Assembly (NCBI GenBank): GCA_030998225.1
Contig: JAPYXD010000250.1
Coordinates: 1,860,001 to 1,924,000, forward strand
Reading direction: 5' to 3'
DNA from: Diplolepis rosae
Lineage: Eukaryota; Arthropoda; Insecta; Hymenoptera; Diplolepididae
Length of the DNA stretch: 64,000 nucleotides
The position numbers and the translations under genes were made by a program. Shown piece after piece: positions 46,601-56,729 of the stretch (position 1 is the first letter of the stretch; every line of letters starts with the position of its first letter). The notes under the pieces are model-generated. The model ran no database searches and was not told the DNA's origin. It was given only the letters and a program-made list of their open reading frames with translations.

Positions 46601-48328
46601 TTTATTATACCTCCAGAGAAAAAAGCGAAAATTATTTTTCTACTTCTGAAGACGAAGTAAGTGATATGAAACCTGAAGATGAAGAGAACTCTGAAAGCTC
46701 TTGTATTGAAGAAATTTTTGAAAATGAAAATATCGAAGACACTTTTTATGAACGAAATTCTGAAATAAACAAAAATCGACAAATAAAAACCAGGGAAAAT
46801 GTTGAAAATGATAATAATTCAGAATTCGAAGAAAACCGTCCACCCCCAGAGCCCCCTCCAACCAAATCAAAATCTACCAGGCAAATTTTAATGAATAAAA
46901 ATATCGTTGAATGTCGCGATCAATTAACAATGCGAAAAGATAATTATGTATATTTTGTTACAACAAATGGAAATCCTCGAGACAACGGATCAAAAAGTCT
47001 AGAAAAACGTGGAACCTTACCAAAATTCAAAAACTTACAGAAGGGAACAGCGAAAGAAATTAAAAAAGGAAACTATTATCATTTTGCTCTTCCGATTGAA
47101 GGAGAATTTCAAGACGAATTATCTCAAAAATTGAATTTACGATCAATTAGTATTTCAAAGACTTCAAAAAATCAACCATATAGCTTGGGAAGAAATAAAA
47201 TTAATATTTGATTTAGTTTTTGCAAATTCTCTTACGAAAATAATAGTTTGTAATGGCATAACGCAATATCCAACAAAAGAACACAGATCACAATTAATTG
47301 AAGAAGCACACTCCTCAGCATTAGGAGGCCATAAAGGCGTCACAAAAACTTATAACCGAATTCGCCGAAAATTTTTTTGGGAAAATATGAAAGTCGATAT
47401 TTAAAAGTATATTCAAGGCTGTTTACAATGCCAAATAAAAAAATTAGTTCGGGTTAAAACCAAAAATCCTATGGTTATTACTGATACACCCACTACTGCC
47501 TTCGAAAAAATATCAATGGATATTGTTGGTCCACTACCAGAAACAAAGTCTGGAAATCTGTATATTCTTACTATACAAGATAATTTTACAAAATATTCTC
47601 TGGCAATATTTCTTCCCAATCATCAAGCTGGTACAATAGCAGACGCATTCGTGAAGAAATTTATTTGCATATTTGGATCGCCAAAAGGAGTACTGACGGA
47701 TTAAGGCAGAGATTTTTTAAGCAATTTATTAAAAAGATTAGCAAAACTCTTTAGAATTAAACAATTTCGTACCACAGCTTTTCACCCTCAATCCAATGGA
47801 TCACTTGAACGATCACATCATGTCCTAGGTGAATATCTCAAACAATTTGTAGCAAAAAATTCAGAATGGGACGATTGGCTAGAATTAGCAATGTTTTCAT
47901 ATAACACAAGTGTACACGAAGCCACAAAATGTACGCCTTACGAATTGGTTTTTGGCAAATTAGCCCGTGAACCATCTAGTGCACCTCTATCACAAAATGA
48001 AAAATTGCAAACCTATGACGATTATTTGATCAACTTTGTCACACAACTGCATGAAATTCGAACACAGGCAAGAGAAAACCTCATAAAGGCAAAAGAAAAA
48101 TCAAAAATGTACCACGACAGAAAAATAAATCCCTTAGAAATAAAAATTGGGGATAATGTATTTTTATTAAAAGGAGGAAAAATTAAAAAGCTGGATAATC
48201 AATACACAGGACCTCGCGAAGTATTAGACGCACTACGAAGAGGAAATGTAAAAATCAACATAAAAGGAAAACCGACAGTAGTTCCCGTCAATCGAATAAA
48301 AAGATCGCACATAAATTTACAAAATTGA
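43606..48328 (+). pseudogene. gypsy pol (protease, RT, RNase H, spacer, integrase), frameshifted
   Basis: Protease: MMIDTGAGRNLI near 43728 (DTG active site). A frameshift near 43990 and a stop near 44295 precede the next frame. RT-RNase H: 44433-45840, with QYRFPPVHKEEI, LDFRKLNEKT, YFDD at 45042-45053, LGLAGYYRRFI and RNase H TTDASGYAIGSILSQ. The RT frame ends at 46365-46367. Integrase: 47220-48328, with zinc-binding H-H-C-C (EAHSSALGGHKG ... GCLQCQ), D (SMDIVGPL), D (GVLTD) and E (SNGSLERSHH). It has TAA stops at 47402-47404 and 47702-47704, the latter right after the second catalytic Asp. The polyprotein cannot be made as read here. Given the young LTRs, sequencing indels in A-runs are an alternative cause for some frameshifts. 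Confidence 0.9.
45840..47215 (+). other. pol spacer between RNase H and integrase, with two AT-hooks
   Basis: About 450 codons in three successive frames separate RNase H from integrase, far more than the usual linker. It is highly charged. Two AT-hook-like motifs are visible, KPRGRPK (just before the stop at 46365) and KRKRGRPRKQ in the next frame (about 46405-46440). They are followed by an acidic DSDSDPDSDPEY stretch and a proline run (ENRPPPEPPPTKS, about 46838). The final part (HFALPIEGEFQDEL...) leads into the integrase zinc domain. AT-hooks bind the AT-rich minor groove; a targeting role is my inference. Confidence 0.6.
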
Positions 48329-49944
48329 TCAACTGAATTTTAATTCAAACTTAAAATGATATAAACTTTGCATAAAACCAAAGCGTTTAGAATAACTAAA
48401 CCAGGAAATGTTCTAAACAAAAAGATACTTTGAAATTTTATGCTAATCATATTTTTTCTATTTCAGAGATTCGAAAAGCTCACTGTACCTTCAAATTGTA
48501 ATGAAAAAAATTTCAATATATTCCACGGTCTTTTTTTTTTCAGAGCAAATTAAACTTCTTAAACTAGCAAGTATTTGCCAAATTGATCAAAGTTTTTCAA
48601 GTTTTCTCTTCTGTTCAGCACAAACTAAAAATCTAATATCATCACACAAAAATTATACCTCTTTAAAATTCTTATAAATACTTTCTTTATATTTGATTCA
48701 ATCATTTTTGTTTTTGTTCATTGAATATTTAAAAAACAAACTAATAACCTTTTTAGTAAGACAAATGCTAGTTTTTATTCGAATCAACATTTGATTTTAT
48801 CACTTAAAGAAAAATATAGAAATATTTGCATTTTTTTTCTTCTTTGGATGAAAAAAAAAGACTTTTTCTGACAAGAATAAATAAGCACTTCATAATTGGT
48901 GCCATCATAAATATAATTTCAATTTTGATTTTCTTCTATCAAGGGAACTTTTCTTGATTCCCATCCTATTGGAAGAACAGTTTCTACAAATATTGAGTCT
49001 GTAAATGTAAACTGTGCGATGGCGTTACAAAATTGTTAATGTAAAAATTGCTTTTCCAATAGAAATTAATGTGCAACAATAACAAATTGAATATTTACTA
49101 TTCTTCATATGTTTCATGCACAAATAACTCTATTAATTTTACAAGAAAGATTAGAAAAACAATTAAAAGTACAAGAATTGTAGGAAAATCTATTACCCTG
49201 TTATTATGTAAAATTGTTTTTCTTATGATTATTTTATTCATTTAATAATACACCAATGAAATTGAAGTTCATGAAATTAATTTTTAGAAACATGTAAAAG
49301 TAATAATAAGCAATAGCAATGCCATGTTTTGAAGAAATCAATTTTAGATTTAACCAAGTTTTTTCTCTTCAATGTACCAAGTTACAACGTCTATTAAGTC
49401 ATATATGTAATCAACGATCTTAATATTATTTTTAATCTCTATTAATATTATATATGTCAATTTCTTTTATGTATAATCAATAATTTATAAGGCTTTTCAG
49501 ATTTTATTTTTACTAATGTATACATTTAACGATCGTAATTCTTGGAAATTACTCCTTAATATTTTATATCTAATCGATCAAATTTTACAATTTTTAATCT
49601 TCTTTTCATCAACAATCATCATGTTGTAAGTTTAAATAGTTATTTTCAATAAAAAAAAATTGTCAAATTACCCAATACCACTATAACATATGTAATCAAT
49701 GATCGTAATATCTCCAGAATTGTATCCTCTGTTATAACTATGCATTTATGAAAAACTTGTTATAAATTTTTAATTCGCAACAATAATTTAAAATGTAAAT
49801 TCCTACATATGACCGAAATTTTTTATGTTATGAATTGTTAAATTCAACTAAAAATATGTACTTGGTTGAGTAAGCATCTTGGATTTAGAATGTAATCTTC
49901 TACCGAAGTTTCGATCGCGGATCGTTAACTCCTCGCGTTCGAAT
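48329..49944. other. non-coding region between integrase and 3' LTR
   Basis: 1.6 kb, very AT-rich, no open frame longer than chance and no transmembrane-type frame. It could be the remains of a lost third gene or a long 3' untranslated region. Confidence 0.6.
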
Positions 49945-49955
49945 TAAGGGGGAGG
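49945..49955 (+). promoter_or_regulatory. polypurine tract
   Basis: AAGGGGGAGG lies directly before the 3' LTR TG, in the position and composition expected of the plus-strand primer. Confidence 0.8.
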
Positions 49956-50880
49956 TGTCACGTCCCGCGACTCTGCCGCCACAAGTAACAAGCAGATTAA
50001 GAAACCAATAAAGGGATCAAGACAGCATTACAGCGAGTGTGCTTTTATCGACGCAAGTTATAGACAAATCTACAGATCAATAGGATGATCAATATGAAAT
50101 TACCATGTGTCGTTATAATACCCACACATGATAACAAATCGACTGACCCGGAGAGAAAGTGAATGAAGCCCTACAATACCAACACACTACCGTCATAACA
50201 TGTGACTTGTAATAACATGAGACTGGTCATAGCATGTTACTCGTCATACTTGACCTTTCAAAGTTCTATAAAAAGCGAAAGTTCCAAGAGAAGTCAGTCC
50301 AGTACCATCATCTCTACACCGCGAGTTCAGTTAGTTAGTCAACGTCCGATTTCTACAATGTGACCAACGCGAGTCCAGTCCAGTGCCATCGAATCTATAC
50401 CGCGAGTGCAATCCAGTCAGTCCAGCTTCTCCAGATTTCTACCGCTACTCAACCCGAATTCTAACTCGGCGCTGAGTTCAACGACATTAGAAAGTGAAGG
50501 GGAATCGCCTTCCAAATTCTCTCGAAACTGGGATCGAAGAATCAACTAGATCAACTGTCTAGATTACGAATTTACTATACAGCAGAAACTATCTGAAGAT
50601 TACAAGTTACACTCAACTGACCACATTCGCTTACTGGACTCAATTGATCATCAATCAATTCAAACTCAGGATAACTAAAAGGGTATTTCTAATTACGATT
50701 CTATATTTACATTTCCATGATGCTTACCTGATATAATTTCAATTGTCAATAAATATATTTTATATACCTAACCCTTCTCAATCACTGACTATTCCTCATC
50801 CCTTAGAGAGGATTCTTCTGATCCTGACATAAAACGAGGAGATCTTTTAAGAAGAGAAATGTTACGTTTCTGACGTAACA
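49956..50880 (+). repeat. 3' LTR of the gypsy element
   Basis: Same length and ends as the 5' LTR with about four base differences; followed by the TTAT duplication and then the inner right arm of E. Confidence 0.95.
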
Positions 50881-51084
50881 TTATTTTAAAAATTAAGACA
50901 CTTCAACAACAGGTAAAACTATAGGTGAACCTGTAATTTCCGATGGTAGTGTATATATTTAAGTTGACTAGTAAATAATGTTACATATGTCAAAAAATTT
51001 TATTCAAAGTATTTTATTTTATGGTAACGGTTTCTTTACGGAGAAAAATAGTTGGAGTAATTTTGCTCAACTCTGTCGATTAAA

Positions 51085-52614
51085 TGATGTGACATGTTTT
51101 AGAACATATCTGCTTTTGTATTGACCCATAATTCAAAGAATATTTATTTGTTATTTATTGTGGCATAGGGTCAGACTCTTTTTATTTTCACATTACCATT
51201 TTCATCAGAGACAGATATTAAAAACAAACGTAAAAAGTAAGGCAAACGTTTCGGCCACATATGGGGGCCCTCTTCAGTGCCATAAATTATAAAATTCGTT
51301 TAAAATTTCTTTAAAATATCACAATATAGAAAATTATTAAAATAAGGAAAGGTATAAAAACAAAACTTATCTCATAGCTTGCAACTCAAAATGAAGCAGT
51401 CCGGTATGCAAAATTCACTGTATATAAACAATTCGATATAACGAACGAAATTTGTTTTTTGTTTTTTTTTAAATATAATTTCGCGAAAAGAACCAACCGA
51501 AAAAGAACTTTTTTTTTATAATATATAAAATGTGAAATTGGTAATCTTGACGACCCGAGCACTTGTCATAATATGTTCTAAAACATGTCACATCATATAA
51601 TGTAAAATGGCATCTTTAATACCTTCAGTATATACGCGGTTTTTTCAAGGTTCTGAATATTTTCAGAACTAATAAAGTTCAAAAGTCGAAGAATAAATTT
51701 AAAATTTATAAATTATATAAATGTTGTTCCTTTTTCATCATTATATGAGAGTTTCTTTTCCTCCTAGAAGAAGACAATTGTCCTATACATACTTAAGAAA
51801 TTCGAGACGCTTATGGTGATCTTTAAGAGCAGAGGGAAGCGTGTATTTTAAATGAAAATTTTTATGTATATCTGTTTTACGGACAAAGTATTTTATATTG
51901 AATTTTCTAGCAAGGCTTTACAGAAAATAAATTACTATCATATCTATATATTTTAATTTACTCAATATTCTTTGAGTACTTATAGTAATGAAACAGAAAC
52001 AACATTTATATAATTTATAAATTTTTAATTTATTCGTAGAATTTTGAACTTTATTAATTCTGAAAATATTCAGAACCTTGAAAAAACCGCGTATATACTG
52101 AAGGTATTAAAGATGCCATTTTACATTATATCATGTGACATGTTTTAGAACATATTATGACAAGTGCTCGGGTCGTCAAGATTACCAATTTCACATTTTA
52201 TATATTATAAAAAAAAAAGTTCTTTTCCGGTTGGTTCTTTTCGCGAAATTATATTTAAAAAAAAAAACAAAAAAAATGTTCGTTCGTTATATCGGGTTGT
52301 TTATATACAGTGAATTTTTTAATATGTTTTCAATGCGTGTTTTGCATACCGGACTGCTTCATTTTGAGTTGCAAGCTATGAGATAAGTTTTGTTTTTATA
52401 CCTTTCCTTATTTTAATAATTTTCTATATTGTGATATTTTAAAGAAATTTTAAACGAATTTTATAATTTATGGCACTGAAGAGGGCCCCCATATGTGGCC
52501 GAAACGTTTGCCTTACTTTTTACGTTTGTTTTTAATATCTGCCATTAATAAAAATGGTAATGTGAAAATAAAAAGAGTCTGACCCTATGCCAAAATAAAT
52601 AACAAATAAATATT
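51085..52614. mobile_element. family C element, copy 4 (C4)
   Basis: 1530 bp in D4, flanked by the 12-bp duplication CTGTCGATTAAA (51073-51084 and 52615-52626), which the other D copies have once. The arms are the longest of the four copies and strongly complementary, including the GTGACATGTTTTAGAACATA segment, which here appears both at the tail and internally (51580, 52135). Confidence 0.9.
52471..52592 (+). ncRNA. hammerhead-like motif, C4 right arm
   Basis: TGGCA (52471-52475), CTGAAGA (52476-52482), GGCCGAAACG and CTA|TGCCA (52585-52592) are conserved in this longest copy too. Confidence 0.33.
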
Positions 52615-54249
52615 CTGTCGATTAAACTTGGGACATAAGGACATTTGATCATCTATTAAATCCTAGTCGGGTAAAATCAATTTGATATATACCTGATTCA
52701 CCCAAGTGAATAACAATAAGCGTTACATAGGGAATAGTAAGAAGTTGAGTAAAACGATGTCGACGACAGGGCATCAACATGCGCCAGTGGGTTAACATGA
52801 AATGTATAAATATACTATATCACTGACGTTTGAGCTGCTTCAAACCGTAGTTGGGTAAAATGAGCATCGGGCGTATTATTTCAACTGACAATGGTATGGT
52901 TCTCTTGAATAAAAAAAATTCTTACCTCGAACTTAGCAATAGTCATCCGGTACATACATAAACAACATACAAATACATTCACACCATTCAGTCGTAGCCA
53001 ATCATATTTTCAAAATATGGATTTTACAATTGCGATTTTCAAATTATTATTGTCCCTAATAAATTTATGTGCAATCTAAATCCTGTGTAGATTTTTCAAA
53101 TTTTATGTAATACACTTATCAAGACTTTTGTTGTTTAAATTTTCAGGAAATGAATTTAATTTAAAAAACTTAAGTGAAAAAGAAAGAAGTAATTAGAAAT
53201 TAATTAAGAACATATTTTGTATCACAAATTTATTAAACTTACAGAATTTATATAACAAAATTATGTGAAACTTTTAAATAAATGATATAAACTAGTGGAT
53301 AATAAAAAAAACAAATATTGGTTAACACTGCGGAGCATGTACGAAAGCTTCGTGACGAACAGACAAAACACAATCAAACACGACTGCAGTACGATGAATT
53401 TTTAAAATCACTAGTTTATTAGTGGAATCCACTGTTTTTGATTTAGAGAGTACTATAAAATAAACTGTAATTGTATTTTGTATGATTTTAATTGATTTTA
53501 ATTATTAAATATAATAAGTTGGAACATCAGTATGCTGAAAATTCAATATGTTTTTCAAATTAAAAGCTTTTTATGTGTGCCCAAGGCGCAGATTACTTTC
53601 ATTCGTTCCCGCGTGAATAGATATAGCTGGTGGAATAAGTCTTGTGATTCACGGTTTTTACTCAACTCTCGATTGAAGCGTAGAGTAGAATGAACGGAAA
53701 GCTCTACTATTTTTGTGATTTAATGAAAGATTGGTTTTTTATAATTATACTACGAGTAATAATATATATATTTAAAATATTTTAATGCACGCTTTTGTAC
53801 TTCACCCTACACTTCTGAATTTTACTCAACTTTGATTCGTTTTTGAACATTTAATATATCACAAATAATTATAATGATACTAAATAACTTCTAACTTGTC
53901 CATACGTCCCAAATTTGATCGGAAGTTGAGTAAAATTGCTTCAACTATTTTTCTCCGTGTTGAATTAGCTCTCCATACCAAAAAAAATATTAAAGGGTGT
54001 GAATTCGTATGCGAATCCAGATATAATTTATTAATTTTTTAAAATAATGAAACTCCTAATTTACATTGATTTATTGAAATTTTCATGTAAAAGATATTAC
54101 GTAATATAGACATTTTTTTAAAGTATTTTATTCGAAAGAAGTATTTTTCAAATTTTTCTCATATCAAAGTAATCTCAAGTTGTAACTACGTCTACAAATT
54201 GAGAATTTTTTTTGTTTTTTCATATATTCAAACCTTTTATTCGCACTTA

Positions 54250-55741
54250 CAGTACAGTCGGAAAGTATTAGAACAATTTAAAAAAAGTTGTTTTTGTCAG
54301 TTTATCGTATCATTTATTAAACAATTATTCACATATTTGCAGTAGTTTTGTGCGTTCTACGTAGCTTTATGATTTGAAGACATTTTCAATGCATTTTACT
54401 GAAATTTCCATCAAAATTTATAATAAGAAAACAGCCTACGGCCGAAAATCGTGAAAAGTGTTCAAAATTGCCGCATTGGGTTTTCAGTTGTTTTTCGCAC
54501 AAAAATCGATTCGGCTGCGGTTTAAAAGGTTACATGTCAATAATTCAAACAAAAAAAGATAGTATTATCGTGTCTGGTGCATTGAAGTGTCATAAAAAAC
54601 TGTACGTCTGTTAATTTGACAATCTTTGCGTTTATGCATAATTGTGCCCGCTTTTTCGTTGAAATAGCTTCAGAATTGTATTTTTCCAGATTGGAAATGG
54701 TCAAGCCAAATGAAATATCTGAAGAGAAACGGGGCCAAATCATTATTTTGCAAAAAACAGGCAAAAACTATCGCGAAATAGCCAAAATATTGAAAATATC
54801 TTTGTGTTTAGTTCATACGGCCATAAGAAGATATCGGGAAACTGGACAAAATACTAACAGAAAACGATCTGGTCGACCAAGAAAGACAAATCAAAGAATC
54901 GACAACAAAATATATGCAATAAGTAAGGACAATCGACAGACATCTGCATCAGAAATTCGTGCTGAAATCAATGAAGACTTGGATTCACCAATATCGCTCA
55001 CGACAGTCAAAGGCCGGCTTAAAGAAAAAGGTATGATTGGACGCATTGCTGTCAGAAAGCCACTTCTACGGCCAGTAAATAAACAAAAAAGACTGGAGTT
55101 CGCTAAAGAACATGTTGACTGGACGATTGATCAGTGGAAATTAGTTTTATGGATAGACGAATCAAAATTCGAACTTTTCGGCAGCCATCGGCGTAAATAT
55201 GTTCGCAGAAAAGTCAATGAAAGATTCAAACAAGATAACGATCCGAAACATACATCAAAACTTTGTACTTCTTATTTGGAAAGAAAAAAAGTCGCAGGTG
55301 ACCTTAATATAATGGAATGGCCGCTTCAATCCCCCGATTTAAATCCCATCGAGCTATTGTGGGAAGAATTGGACCGACGTGTGAGAGATCTAAAGCCAAC
55401 AAGCCCTCCTGGTCTCTGGGATTGTTTGAAAGAAGCGTGGAATAATATTCCACCTCAAACACTTCAAAAACTCATCGAAAGAATGCCAAAATTGTGCGCT
55501 GCAGTCATTAAAGCAAAAGGTGGCCATTTTCAAGAAAATCACTTGAAGTAACATATTCACTGTTTCCTTATAAATTTTGATAAAAATTTCAGTAAAATGC
55601 ATTAAAAATGTCTTTGAATCATGAAGCTACATTGAATGTATGAAAATACAGCGAATATGTCAATAATTTTTCAATCAGTGATACAATAAACTGACACAAA
55701 CACCTTTTTTTATCTTGTTCTAATACTTTCCGACTGTACTG
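54250..55741 (+). mobile_element. Tc1-like element (DD38E), 1.49 kb
   Basis: Ends CAGTACAGTCGGAAAGTATT and complement are flanked by TA (54248-54249, 55742-55743). The terminal inverted repeats are long, about 175-185 bp with some mismatches. The left half of E (around 36335-36350) shows the empty site with one TA. Confidence 0.93.
54697..55551 (+). CDS. Tc1-like transposase with in-frame internal deletion
   Basis: The open frame of 284 codons from MVKPNEISEEKRGQ is preferred over the upstream in-frame ATG at 54616, because family proteins start just before the first helix-turn-helix. HTH 1 is at about 10-45 (GKNYREIAKILKISLCLVHT). A GRPRK linker follows at about 65 and HTH 2 at 80-115. Catalytic residues: Asp154 (WIDESKF), Asp180 (KQDNDPKHT), Glu219 (DLNPIELLW). 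38 residues separate the last two, so the triad is DD38E, as described for the Intruder family, not DD34E. Only 25 residues lie between the first two Asp, where about 85-90 are normal: an in-frame deletion between VNERF and KQDND removed part of the catalytic fold. The frame is intact but the protein is probably inactive as an enzyme. Confidence 0.88.
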   Translation: MVKPNEISEEKRGQIIILQKTGKNYREIAKILKISLCLVHTAIRRYRETGQNTNRKRSGRPRKTNQRIDNKIYAISKDNRQTSASEIRAEINEDLDSPISLTTVKGRLKEKGMIGRIAVRKPLLRPVNKQKRLEFAKEHVDWTIDQWKLVLWIDESKFELFGSHRRKYVRRKVNERFKQDNDPKHTSKLCTSYLERKKVAGDLNIMEWPLQSPDLNPIELLWEELDRRVRDLKPTSPPGLWDCLKEAWNNIPPQTLQKLIERMPKLCAAVIKAKGGHFQENHLK

Positions 55742-55764
55742 TACATATCGAAATTTACTTGTAA

Positions 55765-56428
55765 TAGTATATTACGTGCCTAGGCGCATAATGAGGGATA
55801 TTACGCGACGAGCGACAATGCTCGCAGGAGATATACGAGTTTTTATGCGTACACTTGAATCTAATCTAGTATTCATCATGATTCTCGTCCATTGCACTTG
55901 ATATTTCGCGACTAGTTCCGGCCATTTTGATCTTCTCGATCTTATGCGCCTCCGGCGCGTAAACTCGTTTTTTGCTAAAGTTGAGAGTAGCGCAATGTTG
56001 TGTATTGCGCTACAGAGGAATGTAATGTAAAAATTGAATTGCGCATGCGCCTATAGCCACACAGCGTAGCACAATCTTCTTCTTATTCTTCTTTTTCTTC
56101 GTACAGCGTTAGCACCCTACTGACAAAGCCTTGTACATTTGAACACGCTACTACTACACTCGTATACGCACCAAAGTCACATAAAATAGAATACGTGCCA
56201 ACGCACACAATTCGGGAAATTACGAGACTCGCGACAATGCTCGCAGGACTCATCGCGCCTCGGCTTCGATCTCCTGCGAGCATTGTCGCTCGTCGCGCAA
56301 TAACCCTCATTGTGCGCCTAGGCACGTAATATACTTTTAAATTACATTCCTCTGTAGCGTAATACACTACATTACGCTACTCTCAACTGTAGCGTAAAAA
56401 CGAGTTTACGCGCCGGACGCACATAAAA
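55765..56428. mobile_element. family I foldback, copy in E
   Basis: 664 bp inserted between E sequences CGAAATTTACTTGTA and AAAAAATATTACGTATTTC, which are contiguous in the other half of E. It starts ATAGTATATTACGTGCCTAG, with its complement ending near 56335. An outer part ends GCGCCGGACGCACAT. GTAGCGCAATG/CATTACGCTAC-type inverted segments and GCGAGCATTGTCGC repeats fill it. Non-coding. Confidence 0.8.
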
Positions 56429-56729
56429 AATATTACGTATTTCAAAAACTTTTGAAAGTATTTTATTCGGATGAAATGTTTCTCGATGTTTCCTTAAATC
56501 AGAGAAATCCTACTGTGTAATTGCATGCGTAAATTTAGATATCATTTATGAATTGTTTAAATATTCAAACCCTGTATTTTTAAAACTTGAACCTCATATT
56601 TAATCAAATTTTTATATAAAATATTCTCCACATAATTTTCTAATTGAATCAGTAAATTTACAAAGATATTAAAATTGATATTTGGATACTTGGATATTTG
56701 GAACGTGATACCTATAGTCATTGATTCAA

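Larger units (their letters stand above)
39506..50880 (+). mobile_element. Ty3/gypsy LTR retrotransposon, full length, 11.4 kb
   Basis: Two 925-bp LTRs (TG...CA ends) are flanked by TTAT (39502-39505, 50881-50884), a 4-bp duplication usual for Ty3/gypsy. Order: LTR, tRNA-Gly-type primer site, ~1.2-kb leader, gag, protease, RT, RNase H, a long spacer with AT-hooks, integrase, ~1.6-kb non-coding stretch, purine tract, LTR. Domain order PR-RT-RH-IN identifies Ty3/gypsy. No envelope frame is seen. The element sits in the loop of E. By eye the LTRs differ at about four of 925 positions, so insertion is recent, yet gag and pol carry several stops and frameshifts. Confidence 0.95.
51039..53959. mobile_element. 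family D element, copy 4, contains C4
   Basis: Left end CGGAGAAAAATAGTTGGAGT (first two bases CA lost), right end TATTTTTCTCCGTG. Without C4 it is about 1.4 kb. It is more diverged than D2/D3, with a replaced central segment around 53040-53570. It sits in the right half of E. Confidence 0.82.
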
